NCBI RefSeq assembly: GCF_019279795.1
Contig: NC_056732.1
Span: 1,072,189,938-1,072,253,937 of the forward strand
Reading direction: 5' to 3'
Length of the DNA: 64,000 nucleotides
Source: Protopterus annectens
Taxonomy: Eukaryota > Chordata > Ceratodontiformes > Protopteridae
In this document: piece by piece, positions 12,060 through 24,093 of the stretch
Numbering within the stretch: position 1 is the stretch's first letter
Layout: each line of letters begins with the position of its first letter
Program-made: the position numbers and the translations under genes
Notes under the pieces: generated by a model
The model's input: only the letters and a program-made list of their open reading frames with translations
What the model was told of the DNA's origin: nothing
Databases searched by the model: none

Positions 12060-14009
12060 GGACACTTATTATGGGAACAAGTGCTTTGGTATATTGGCAA
12101 GCTAGAACGGCATTAATACCAGTGCTTGAAATTTCTGTATGTATGCAGGAAGAGATGAGGTAAAAATGGCTATGTATAACCAATCTACAGGAAAGTCCCC
12201 AGAAACAGACGGTATTCTTGTGGAAGTTTGGAAGCTAGAAGGGGAAAATCCTTAAGATCTGGGAGATTTAACAATATTTTAATCGAAGTACCAGCATCCT
12301 GGAAGAAAGTGGTGGTAACTGTAATACATAAAGAGGGTAAAGAGTCATTGGATCCAGCTTCATACAGGCCCATTTCAATACTAAACTATGATTATAAAGT
12401 GTTTATGTCTACAATAGCTAAAAGAATGACAAAAGTGATAATCAAAATTGATAGATATGGATCAGTGTGGTTTTCTGGAGGGGAGGTAAATATTTGACAA
12501 TATTAACAGAACACTGATGATCCAGAGGGAAGCAGAATGTAAAAGAATACCACTGTTATTGCAGAGAAAGCATTTGACAGAATAGACTGAGACTTCATGA
12601 GCAGGGCAATGGAAGCATTTGCCTTCCCTGACACAATAATAAGTTTGATTAAGAGTATATATGAGGGATCGGAGGCGAAAGTTAAAGTGGGTGTGGTCCT
12701 CTCTGATAACTTATGCTTGAGTAGAGGAATCAGGCGGGGTTGTCCACTTTCTCCTTTGTTGTTTACATTACATTTAGAACCACTGGCAACGAAAATAAGG
12801 GATTCAGAAATTCAAGGATATAACTGGTGTGGTAGTCAGGAAAAGCTGGCTTAATCTGCAGATATTTTATACATGACAAAACCAGAAAGTGACGTCACAA
12901 TGTTGTGGAATACTGTAAGACAGTTTCAAATCTTCTTGGGATACAAAATTAATGAAGCTAAAACCAAGGCAATAGCAGTAAATTATGTACCCACACATGA
13001 ACTGGTTCAGCAATATATTTATGGTGACATGATAAAATGAAGTCTTTAGGCGTATGTCTGTTGTGGCAGCTAAGGATATATAGAAAGAGACTAAACAGAA
13101 GAGAATACAAAAATTGAGAAACTAAAAGCTTTGTTATATGGAAATTGATACCAAGGTACAAGCAATTAAAATGTTTTTAGTCCCTTCAGTCATACACAGG
13201 TCAGGCATATTTTTATCAACTAGAGGAGAAGTCATAGATAGCAATTAAAAAAAAAAACAGTTGAAGGATTTTATCTGGGAAGGGAAGACAGCAAGGGTCA
13301 AGTGGGATAAGATGATTACTCCAATAGAACAAGATGGACTAGGATTACCCAATTTGAGGGAGTATTTTAAAGCAGTACAGTTAATGCTCCTACACATAGC
13401 ACAAGCAGAAAACTATAACTCAAAGTGAAGAGGAATGATGATGATACGGGGGGAAGCTCAAGAAATGAGGAGAAATTGGGATTTTGGATGCAGACACGTA
13501 AGGAGAACAAAAATCATACAGAGTATTATATTCATAAAATAGCAGGAGTACTCTAAGAACTAAACCAGCATGAGAATGGAGAAAAGAGATTCTGCCGATA
13601 AGGATGACTGTGGTTAAGGATACAGATAAACAGGCAAGAGGTGGTTGGAATTTATTGGAGAAAACTGGCAAATGAAGCAAAGTATTGGGAGCAAATAACT
13701 AGAAAGAGAAAGGTAAAAGAATGGGAAGAGGCCAAGAATTTATTTGGACTACAGGTTACAGATTGCCTTCCCTATCAAGGATTGATAGAGTATGGGCAAA
13801 AAGAATGAAATAGGGGGCTCGTAAATGAAAGACCAGCACTTGTAGAGTTTTTTAATAGAAGCTAGAACAGAAGTCACTGTTAAAAGAATAATCAGTAGAA
13901 CGTATAAAATATTGCATGATAAATGTAAGAATCAATCAGAGGAACTTAGAAGGGATTTGGAAGAAAGACTGGATAAGCAATTCACAAGGAGACAATGGGG
14001 ATATGTGTA

Positions 14010-14010
<1 letters not shown>
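12060..14010 (+). mobile_element. L1-clade LINE fragment
   Basis: Plus-strand reading gives the second half of an L1-type ORF2. DPASYRPISILNYDYKVFMSTIAKRM (12350-12430) leads to AEKAFDRID remnants, LIKSIYEGSEAKVKV, and the L1-diagnostic IRRGCPLSPLLFTLHLEPLA (about 12730-12790). The C-terminal region follows with LKDFIWEGKTARVKWDKMITPIEQDGLGLPNLREYF (13260-13370). The 5' half is absent. The right end is uncertain; similarity fades near 14010. Confidence 0.78.
12185..13420 (+). pseudogene. L1-type ORF2 reverse transcriptase and C-terminal fragment
   Basis: Three main open pieces (12228-12497, 12597-12854 and 13170-13420, plus short ones) carry RT blocks 0-7 of the L1 clade in order. The catalytic FADD box is represented only by SADILYM after an in-frame stop near 12853. 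The downstream FLVPSVIHRSGIFLSTRGE and the FIWEGK..GLGLPN motif are typical of the L1 C-terminal domain. It was part of an endonuclease/RT for target-primed insertion. No functional frame remains. Confidence 0.76.
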
Positions 14011-16020
<2,010 letters not shown>

Positions 16021-16063
16021 AAAAATTAGACTTATAAAACTCACGAAAAGTAAAACCAACTAC

Positions 16064-16530
16064 TTAAATCAACAAAAAAGGCAAAGAAGCAGAAAACAAT
16101 CAGCACTTTAATGACAAATAAAGCAAGCTATTTCGTTAGGTATGTTACCAAACTTCTTCAGACAAAATTCCGACGTACAATGGACCATTAAATATTTTGC
16201 CTAAACAATCATGAGGTGTAAGAAAGTCACATGTTACTCTGAAAATAGATCATATGATTCATCAAAGAAAGCAGATCATGGTGTAAAACAAAAACATTCA
16301 CATAAACAAAAACTTTTTTGTTGCTTCCTGATATAAACAACTATTATAAAAAACTATTACTATGAACATGAAAACTACAATTTCAGAAATAAGTAAATAA
16401 ACAATAGTTAAAAAATACTAGTCTTCACAAATCCCTGAACAATATTAAAATATATGAGCTCCTGAAATGTAATGACCACAAGTGTGTTTGGAAACACTTC
16501 TTCATCTCAACAAACTTAAGTTTCAAAATC
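16064..16530 (-). repeat. PLE1 left terminal inverted repeat (pLTR, inverted)
   Basis: Reverse complement of about 21970-22484. Shared blocks include CTTCTTCAGACAAAATTC (inverted in the right copy), AAAACAATCAG and the region covering the element's C-terminal codons and 3' UTR. The match begins at TTAAATCAAC (16064) and fades near 16530 where RT coding starts. Confidence 0.85.
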
Positions 16531-16539
16531 CCAAAAAAA

Positions 16540-16842
16540 TATAAAGATGTGACTAATCCACCTTTGAGGCCTATTGTGAAAAGCAGAAATTCTATCACAT
16601 ACCCTCTGGCCAAACACGTGGATAGTTGTTTGAAGAAATATGTTGACATGGAACCCCAAATATGTAGACACTCTTGGTCCTTCCTAGAGAATGTTAACAA
16701 TTTGTTATATGATGAGGAATTCAATTTAACAACGATAGACGTAAAAGATCTATACACCACGATTCCCCATGATGTTGGGATTGAGTGGGTCTGTTTGATG
16801 TTAAGACTCAGGAATGCAACCAATGAAGAGATTTTGTTCATA
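16540..16842 (+). pseudogene. PLE1 reverse transcriptase, N-terminal part
   Basis: Open reading on plus reads PKKYKDVTNPPLRPIVKSRN, SITYPLAKHVDSCLKKYVD and TTIDVKDLYTTIPHDVGI. The last is RT block A with the catalytic Asp in DVKDLYT, typical of PLEs. It breaks off at EEILFI where a minus-strand LINE is inserted, and resumes at about 19580. The start of the ORF is missing; the sequence goes straight from the inverted terminal repeat into RT. Confidence 0.85.
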
Positions 16843-17590
16843 GGTTCATAGACTGGTACTAGGCTATCGGCCTACCCATAATTCCCTGGCTATTTCTTTC
16901 CACAATATTTATTTCCCTGGACCCCAGTCTAGCAGGGCAACTGACGTGATCTACTGAGTAAATTTCCAATCTCCCATCCAGTTGTCAAGGTTTCTTCTGA
17001 AGAGGGCCAAGGAGGCGGTCTGCTTGACATGTAAGGGCAGTCTACTCCAGAGTCTGGGGAGTCTCTGGGTTAGGAACCTATCCCTCCAGCATGTTTTGTT
17101 CATTGTGATGACAAGGTTTAGGTCACTGGAGCGTGTGGCTCTGATGGATTGGGATTTCTTTTAAGTGTTGTATGTACAACAGCTCTGGGTTTGACATGGC
17201 CTTGTATGTTAAGCACAGATCACCTCTGAGTAGACCATATGTGACAGAGTACAGCTGGAGTTTTTTAGTTGGTCAGCATAGGGCATCTGCTTTAGGCCTG
17301 TGATTCTTTTAGTGAGGTGCTTCTGCAGCCCTTCCATTTGTTGCAGATGTCTTGAGAGGTGCATACCAAACAGGGTGTTGTACTCTATGATGGGTCTAAA
17401 ATGAGGGATGAGTACAGTGGGAGAGTGACCGCCTTTTTTCTGGATGAAAAGCCCTTAGTGATGTGGTGTGCCACATAGGATTTCCTGATTGTTGTGGTGA
17501 TGCAGTTATCGAAGGTGAGACCACTGTCCACCTGTGTTCCTAAGTTTCATCACCCTTTCAGTGTTAGTGTACTGCCACCTATGTGGTAAT

Positions 17591-19550
17591 TCATGGGTAC
17601 ATGTTTTTTTTCCCGAAGGGGACAACTATACATTTCTTGGCATTGAGATTGAGCCCATGGCTCTGGCACCAAGTATCTGTTTCTGTAAGGCCCTTTTGCA
17701 GAATATCCACATCATTTAGGGATTCAATAATGGCTCCCAGTTTGCAATCATCTGCGAACTTTGTTAGCCAGAGTCCCTTAGTGTTGGCTTGTACTTCAGA
17801 GAAGTAGATACCAAACAAGAGTGGTCCCAGGACTGAACCCTGAGGCACTCCACTTGTCACTTGTCTCAAGATGGATTTGGAGTCCGCTACTTTTACAGTG
17901 TGGGTTCTGTAGGTAAGCCAGTTGGCAACCCATCGAGTGATGTAGGGATTAATGCCCAGCTTAGTAAGTTTATCTATGATTTCAAAGTGGGGGTTGGTGT
18001 CGAAGGCCTTGGCGAGGTCCAGATAGGCTGTGTGGACCGCCTTACCCTCGTCCACAGCACTATGTCAAACAGAGCTCCTCATTAGCACTCTTCAAGAAAA
18101 ATCTTGATGATTGGATGGGAAATGGGAATTTCACCCCGGGGATCACTTCTGTGGCTCTGCTTGACAGGGGCACAGGAAAATAATTTTCTTGGGTGGCTAA
18201 AGCCAGGGTACATTTTTTGGCTAGGCTTGTATGGGCCCTAGGGCCGATAGCCTAGTACCTACCTATGGAGACTGATTCAAAGTCGTCAATCAGGTTCAGG
18301 AGATGAGATCAGCCCTTCAAGAACCTAAACTGGGTGGGGTCCAGTGTATGAAGGTTGCCAATGTCTTTCTTTATAAGTTCCATGGCCTTGCAGATCAGGC
18401 TCGTCAGACTGATTGGGCGGTAGTTCCCAGGATCCAAGGTGGATCCTCCCATGTGGAGTTGGATAACTGTAGCTGTGCGCCACTCAGTGGGCACATAGCC
18501 TGAGGTGGGGCTATGATTAAACATGACACTTAGGTGAGGTGCCAATTCATTTTGTAGTTCATGTAGTACACAGCCCGGGATGTCATCTGGTCCCACGGAT
18601 GCTGTATTCTTGGTGTTGGAGAGTGCATTTGTTACCTGTGTGGCCATTATTACCGGAATTTGGCAATCTTTCAGTACTGAGATGGACCCTTTAGGGGGCT
18701 GAGACGGTGATGAATGTGGCACTGAATCGATCTGCCAGAATATTGGCAATGTCCTTGGGATCAGTATATTTAATGCCATTCTGTTGTAGCTCAGAGCAGA
18801 CCTGAGCATTGCCATTTAGATTCTTGACATATTTATAGAATGCCTTGTGGTTGTTTTTGGAATATTTGGCAATTTCATTTTCATAACTAGCTTTGGAGGA
18901 TTTTATGAGGATCTCAGCTGAGGCTGGTAAGGGAGGTTTTTGTATCCTGGGATTTTCCTCTCTTCTGCAAAAGTTTCTTCCTTCTGTTGTATAGTTTGTT
19001 TATGACAGGGCACCACCAGATTGACTTCCTTTTTTTGGAGGAGAGCATCTTGGTTCTATTTGGGATGGCACGATTCATGCAGGAGTGGATGTGTTCGTAC
19101 AGTGCTTTAGTATAGGAATTGGCAGTTGAACTTTCAGTTACCATTTTTTTTTTTTTTTTTTTTTACAGATGCTTCCTTACTTGGGGGGTGGGGATGGGAT
19201 GAGATGAGGATGTCAAAGGTGATTAGCTTATGTTCAGACTTAACCAATGAGGTGGTGACCACTGGTGTGATGCATCAATTACTCATGTTGGTAATGACCA
19301 GGTCCAGGATATTGGAGACCCTGGTGGGACTATGGATTAGTTTATCCAGGGCGTTGGAATTTATGAATTCCAAGAACCGTTGGGCAAAGGTGCTGGTACA
19401 TGAGTAGTTTTCCCAGTTAATGGCAGGGTAGTTAAAATCACCCAGTATTAGGGTGTTTGGTTGTATGGTGTGGTGAGAATCTTGGGGCATGGTGGTGGAT
19501 CTGTAGCAAGCTACAATTTGGATTGCAGTCTTACCTAGTGTTAGTTGCAC
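17591..19550 (-). pseudogene. LINE ORF2: endonuclease end and reverse transcriptase
   Basis: Endonuclease motifs NTLILGDFNYPAINWENY and VSNILDLVITNMSN lie at 19550-19275. RT begins with TASVGPDDIPGCVLHELQ and DPGNYRPISLTSLICKAME (18600-18400) up to DPTQFRFLKG near 18310. After the nested LINE end it continues with VHTAYLDLAKAFDTNPH, TSGVPQGSVLGPLLFGIYF and FADDCKLGAIIES (the FADD active site, 18055-17730), then LNAKKCIVVPFGKK. The same RT C-terminal half occurs on plus at 37738-38400. Stops and the insertions make it a pseudogene, but the RT core from 18055 to 17591 is open. Confidence 0.84.
18064..18285 (+). mobile_element. Nested LINE 3' end, opposite orientation
   Basis: This plus-strand piece starts inside ...TCTTGATGATTGGATGGG and ends with GGCTAGGCTTGTATGGGCCC and TAGCCTAGTACCTACCTATG, the same 3' tail as other CR1/L2-type copies here. 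It splits the minus-strand LINE's RT between LIDDFESV and AVDEGKAVHTAYLD. It is therefore a severely 5'-truncated insertion of the same family into an older family member. Confidence 0.82.
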
Positions 19551-19579
19551 CTGGAGAATTTCGGATGCATTGTGTTAGA

Positions 19580-20344
19580 AGATTGTGTTGTTGTTAGAAG
19601 TATTATTAGACGTCATTTTAACTAATAATTTTTTTCTGTTTGAAAGAAGGTACTTTTTTCAAAAGAAGGGGGTAGCTATGGGCTCCCCTTGTGGTGCCAG
19701 TTTTGCAAATTTGGTCATGGCACTTCAGGAAAGACAGTTCGTACTGACTAAACTTGTTTTCAAGCATGGTAAAATTTTATACGTCCTTTCTGGATGACAT
19801 TTTTGTTTTATTCCATGGTGAGGAAATGGAGGCTAAAGAATTTTTGCAGATTTTAAATGACTCCACCCAATTTTTAAACTTCACTCATTCATTTATTAAG
19901 ATTCAGTTTCCTATTTGGATATTGAATTAATGAAGGATCTTGTTAATAATGGGTATAAAGCTGTAATTTTTAGAAAAGCAACATACTCAGATTCTTTTTT
20001 TTTACACTATTCCAGTGCCCACCTGATTCAACAAAAGAGGTCAGTGGTGAAGGGTCAAGCTTAAGCAAGCAGCTAGAATGATTTCCGCACAGACTGATTT
20101 TTTTTGATTGAATGTGACCTCTTGGTTAACATGTTTTTAACAGGGATACCCCTTAGTGTTACTGGATGAACTAAGGCAAGATGTGATTTCAAAATGGGCA
20201 CACGGCTTTTACAAAGCAATTTTACACTATCCAGCTTGTCCCCAAGTACCATCTGGTCAGCACGAGCATACAAAGTACACAGTAGAAACACCTTTTGCTA
20301 GATAAAGATAAACTTTCATCCTCCTACAACAATATTGCCAGATT
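19580..20344 (+). pseudogene. PLE1 reverse transcriptase, C-terminal part
   Basis: Reading resumes with LDVILTNNFFLF, KKGVAMGSPCGASFANLVMA (RT block with the PLE signature GxAMGSPxxAxxANL) and then a decayed active-site region (HFCFIPW) after a stop at about 19797. Later PLE blocks (SYLDIELMKD, YSDSFFLHYSSAHLIQQKRSVVKG) are recognisable up to about 20040, and YNNIARFA-like sequence lies near 20320. It ends where a LINE 3' end was inserted at about 20345. Confidence 0.8.
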
Positions 20345-21357
20345 TGCAGCTTCAATCTAAATCAGCTAGGATGGTTAGAGCTGCCAAATCTAATACTTTT
20401 TAATCAACTAATAGTAGCCCATAAGATCCTGTATTTACCTCAAAATACACCCATACTTACATCCCTAGTCATCCCCTATAACAATCTCAAGACCTTACGC
20501 TCATTTAATAAACTACTTGTACAAATATCAAAATCCAACAACTCAGCTGGTGACACCTTGTTCTCCAATACAGTAGGTAAAGCCTGGAACATCCTCCCAA
20601 GCCAGCTAACCTCAATATCCTCCGTCATCTTATTTAAAAGCAAGCTTAAACCCTACCTTAAATCACACTGGCTATGCCCCTGTGTTAACCCAGACTAAGC
20701 ACCTGACTATTAACTAGACTCCCACAATTCCCAGTCTCTCATGATCATGATCTTGTGTTTACTCACTAATTATTAGTGAGCTTAACCTTCCTTAGGATTT
20801 TTTTCTCACATAAATATATATATACTGCGGAATGATCAAACAACTTCATATAGTATCACAACCTAGGTGATAATGAACACTATAAATCCATCCTTGTATG
20901 CTGATCTTCTATACTCTATCTATTGATCTCTAGTGTTTTCTTTCTTGGGTTTATGTGTGACCTTAGTACCTATTAATATAAACTACTAGTTGTATCTAGT
21001 TAAGTCTTAGATTTCGTTTTCTTTCCCTAATAGAATACATAATATAAAATCCTAGGCTTGTAATATGTTATAAAGATTTGTAATACACCATTTCTAATGC
21101 AAATGTCTTGGTCTTGTTCATCTATTCTTAGATAAAGTTTTCTTTCCCTACTGAAATATAAAATATATAATCTTAGGCTTGTATTATTTTTTTAAAACTT
21201 CTTATGTACCAAATTCTACTGTTAATGTCTTTGTCTTGACCTTTTATGTTGTTGTAATTTGTGGAGCTTTTCTCCCCGGGCCTCCACTGAAAATGGACAT
21301 ATATCCAGCTGGACTAGCCCGGTCAACAAATGTAAAATAAAATAAATAAATAAATAG
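20345..21357 (+). mobile_element. LINE 3' end with (AAAT)n tail, inserted in PLE1
   Basis: Plus-strand reading gives a LINE ORF2 C-terminus: LGWLELPNLILFNQLIVAHKILYL, SFNKLLVQISKSNNSAGDTL, FSNTVGKAWNILPSQLTSI and LFKSKLKPYLKSHWLCP before a stop near 20698. A roughly 600-bp AT-rich 3' UTR follows. The end is a GGACTAGCCCGGTCAACAAA block and an AAATAAATAAATAAATAG tail (21335-21357), a usual simple-repeat end of CR1/L2-like LINEs. It is a different family from the copy at 16843-19580. PLE coding resumes immediately after it. Confidence 0.78.
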
Positions 21358-22020
21358 TGTTCCTTTATTACTCCTTATAGTATGGATGCCCTTGGAACTA
21401 AACAGATCATGAAGGATTGGGGTCTTCTTTCATCAGACGTGGCCTTTTATGGTGTAGATAATTTTAAACCTAAATTTGTTTTCAAAAGGGGTCAAACTTT
21501 AAAGAATTTGTTGGAAGTTGATGGCAGACCTAGCCCCAGAATAAAAGGGATGTTTACATGTGAAGCATGCCCTTACTGCAGACGTACTGAAGTGGGCAAT
21601 AATTTTGTAAAAAGGGACCGAAGATACGAGGCAAAAGGCAGGTTTAACTGCAATTCTTGCAGTGTAATTTATTTAGCTAAATGTTAAGCCTGCCCACGTT
21701 TTTTATTGGCAAGACGGATCGAAAGTTTAAAGAACAGTAATATGAACGTATTTACAGTATAAGAAAAGGGAAGACCGAGAATGCCTTAGCCAACCATGTT
21801 ACCTTACACCCATGTCACTCCTTTGTTTTTCGAGTGACTGACCAAGTAGTTAAGGATGTGATGGGAGGCCCCTTTTCTTTCAAACTGGTGTTGCTAGAAT
21901 TAACCTGGCAACTCAGATGCCAGGCTTGTGTGTTACCTGGTCTTAATGACATCTGTTCCTTGGTTAGTGTGTTGAAACTTAAAAGTTTGTTGAGATGAAG
22001 AAGCGTTTCCAAACACACTT
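21358..22020 (+). pseudogene. PLE1 C-terminal region with GIY-YIG endonuclease
   Basis: The open stretch contains MDALGTKQIMKDWGLL, VDNFKPKFVFKRGQTLKNLL, then the Cys-rich CEACPYCRRTEVG and the GIY-YIG start CNSCSVIYLAKC. After an in-frame stop at 21685 comes FFIGKTDRKFKEQ (YIG block) and ALANHVTLHPCHSF with LELTWQL, matching the rest of the endonuclease. PLEs use this domain to nick target DNA. The stop between the GIY and YIG blocks disables this copy. Confidence 0.85.
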
Positions 22021-22484
22021 GTGATGATTAGATTTCAGGAGCTCATAGATTTTAATATTGTTCAGGGATTTGTGAAGACTAGTATTTAACTATTGTTTAT
22101 TTCTCATTGTTTTTAATGCCTTTTTTTGTGTATACTTATTTGTGAAATTGTAGTTTTCATGTTCATAGTAATAGTTTTTTATAATAGTTGTTTATATCAG
22201 GAAGCAACAAAAAAAGGTTTTGTTTATGTGAATGTTTTTGTTTTACACCATGATCTGCTTTCTTTGATGAATCATTTGACCTACGTCTCTGATGAATCAC
22301 ATGATCTATTTTCAGAGTAACGTGACTATTTCTTACACACATGATTGTTTAGGCAAAGTATTTAATGGTCCATTGTACTTCTGAATTTGGTCTGAAGAAG
22401 TTTGGTAACATACTTAACGAAAGCTCTTACTTCATCATTAAAATTCTGATTGTTTTCTGTTTCTTTGCCTTTTTTGTTGATTTA
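21970..22484 (+). repeat. PLE1 right terminal repeat (pLTR)
   Basis: Direct-orientation counterpart of 16064-16530 (inverted). It spans the end of the coding region and the 3' UTR, ending at GTTGATTTAA before the 15-bp target duplication. Confidence 0.83.
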
Positions 22485-22499
22485 AAAAATTAGACTTAT

Positions 22500-23611
22500 G
22501 TTTGTTTTAAAACTAAAAACAATTTTATAGGTCCGTGAAGAAATTAGACTTGAAAACTGTGTTAGGGTCAGTACTACACGTCAAGAGTGTTTCTTAACAG
22601 CTAAAGAGCCCAGGGCACCCAAACGAAAAAGATTTATATTAAAATCCAAAGCAGCTATCACCAACAAGAATAGTTTCCTTGACAACAAACCTTAAAGTAC
22701 GGTAGACACAAAACTGATAAAAAAGATGCTTCCTATGCCATGTTCTCACCTTTTTATGCTTAACTCAATGGAAAGACTACATGGTATGAACGAAATGAGA
22801 CTGTAAAAGCTATTTAAAATGTAAGTAAGGCTAAACCAGGATGGTCTTTCCTAATGCTAATATCAGCAATGGTGTTGCAGAAAGAAATGGGATACACACA
22901 CCTATCGTACTACTTCAAAGCAGTAATCAGTCAGCAGAAAATGCTCTGAACTCTAATTTCCAGGGAAAAAATCTTTCATGAAATATCAGAAGGGAGTTAG
23001 AATTAATACCAAGAATAGAATGAGCAATTATGAATGCAAGCCCTGGGCAACAGCCCCATCAAATACGCTATAAAAGCAGCTACCATAGGTCAGATGATGG
23101 TTAAACTTGCTAGTTAAGCTGCTTCCCTAGCGTCCTACATCAATGGGCGATTTAGACATTTACCGATGTTGACACGGTTTGCTTCTGTACCCACAATTAT
23201 AAGGAAACAAACAATTGCCTACTTTTTATTGGCAGTGAAACCTGAAATAATCAGACTTGACTAAACTAGAAAGTACTGCTGAGCCAATGTTGAAATGAGG
23301 CACTATTGGTCAGTCCATTTACCTGGTTAATAAATAAAATAAAAAGTTTGTTCTGCAAGGCTTCTGAACACTAGAATACAAAGGGCAACAGAATGTAATG
23401 TGCATGAACTAATGAGCCTTCTTCAGAAGAGGCTTTATTTTTAGTATGTTAGTACACACACAATGATGCCCTATCGTTACATAAAGGATTAAATTCCTTA
23501 AAGTTCAGTTATCCATCTAACCAACAATCAAAATATTTTTTCCAGGAAAAGAACTTGTACATCAATATGCAATCTGGGATATCAGTTATTTAGATGGGGC
23601 TGCAGCACAAA
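22500..23611. other. No feature recognised
   Basis: AT-rich sequence between PLE1 and DIRS C. I see no open frame with a motif, no tail or terminal repeat, and no kinase exon. Confidence 0.5.
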
Positions 23612-24035
23612 ATGTACAGTTGTGTACACTTACCATAAATGTAGATGTTCAAGTGCATTCATTTATGCAGTCATCACACTCTGGTTATCTGCCTGCAGGT
23701 AGCCCGAATACCAGAGATTTAGTATTTCTGCGTCAGTTGCTGTCGCTCCAGAACTGATGTCAGGTCGTCAGGGGTATGGCAGCTGACGCCATTACATCAG
23801 TTTTTCTTGCCCCAAATGTCAGGAGCCCCCCAAATAGGGAGCTAAATTATGGTGGGGAAAAACACAATGAGTAAAAAGTAAATACCAATACCCCTGAAGG
23901 GGGGCTGAGTAACAGACATAGAGAGGAGAGAGAGACAAGGAGGCCGAAGGGAGGGAAACCAGGACTGCAACAGTGAATACACTCAGACATCTACATTTAT
24001 GGTAAGTGTACACAACTGTACTATATTCTTCCATG
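23612..24035. repeat. DIRS C 3' inverted terminal repeat and internal complementary region
   Basis: Arm 1 (23614-23648) and arm 2 (23987-24021) are perfect 35-bp inverted repeats around a 338-bp spacer. The spacer's first part matches, inverted, the 5' ends of B and E (e.g. TTAGTATTTCTGCGT, GACGCCATTACATCAG). Sequence after arm 2 (TGTTTCACTGTTGCAGTCATCACAC) complements the extreme 5' ends of B and E. This is the usual DIRS arrangement for rebuilding ends through a circular intermediate. Confidence 0.85.
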
Positions 24036-24093
24036 TTTCACTGTTGCAGTCATCACACTTAGGTAGATTCCCAAAGATGAAGGGTGGAGGCAG

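Larger units (their letters stand above)
8622..12060 (+). mobile_element. CR1/L2-type LINE, degraded but spanning ORF1 to RT
   Basis: Plus-strand sequence holds in order a Lys-rich ORF1, an SGNH-esterase-like segment, an apurinic-type endonuclease, a linker and a reverse transcriptase. This order is that of CR1/L2-group LINEs. It starts directly after DIRS B. I see no clean 3' tail before the next LINE begins around 12060. Stops and frameshifts are frequent, so the copy is old. Confidence 0.75.
16843..19580 (-). mobile_element. CR1/L2-type LINE, 5'-truncated, inserted in PLE1
   Basis: On minus it reads endonuclease end (19550-19275), linker, RT (18815-18290 and 18060-17591), C-terminal region, and a 3' tail ending near 16843. 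The tail is the same as at 38641-38694: a CTAGGCT/AGCCTAG hairpin followed by TAGTACCAACCTATGAACC (variant here). A T-run (19145-19164) and a 220-bp LINE end in the other orientation (18064-18285) interrupt it. The right junction lies where PLE RT resumes near 19580. Confidence 0.82.
16021..22499 (+). mobile_element. Penelope-like element PLE1 with inverted terminal copies
   Basis: A perfect 15-bp direct repeat AAAAATTAGACTTAT occurs at 16021-16035 and 22485-22499 and fits a target-site duplication. Just inside, 16064-16530 is the inverted copy of about 21970-22484, as in Penelope elements with inverted pLTRs. An extra 28 bp (16036-16063) sits at the left end only. Between the repeats are plus-strand PLE reverse transcriptase pieces and a GIY-YIG endonuclease. 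Two LINE insertions split the coding region: 16843-19580 and 20345-21357. The N-terminus before the RT is not represented. Confidence 0.85.

Noticed and set aside
22255-22320. Hammerhead ribozyme in the PLE1 3' region (CTGATGA words present)
   Set aside because: I could not find the paired GAAA strand and stems in the right order.
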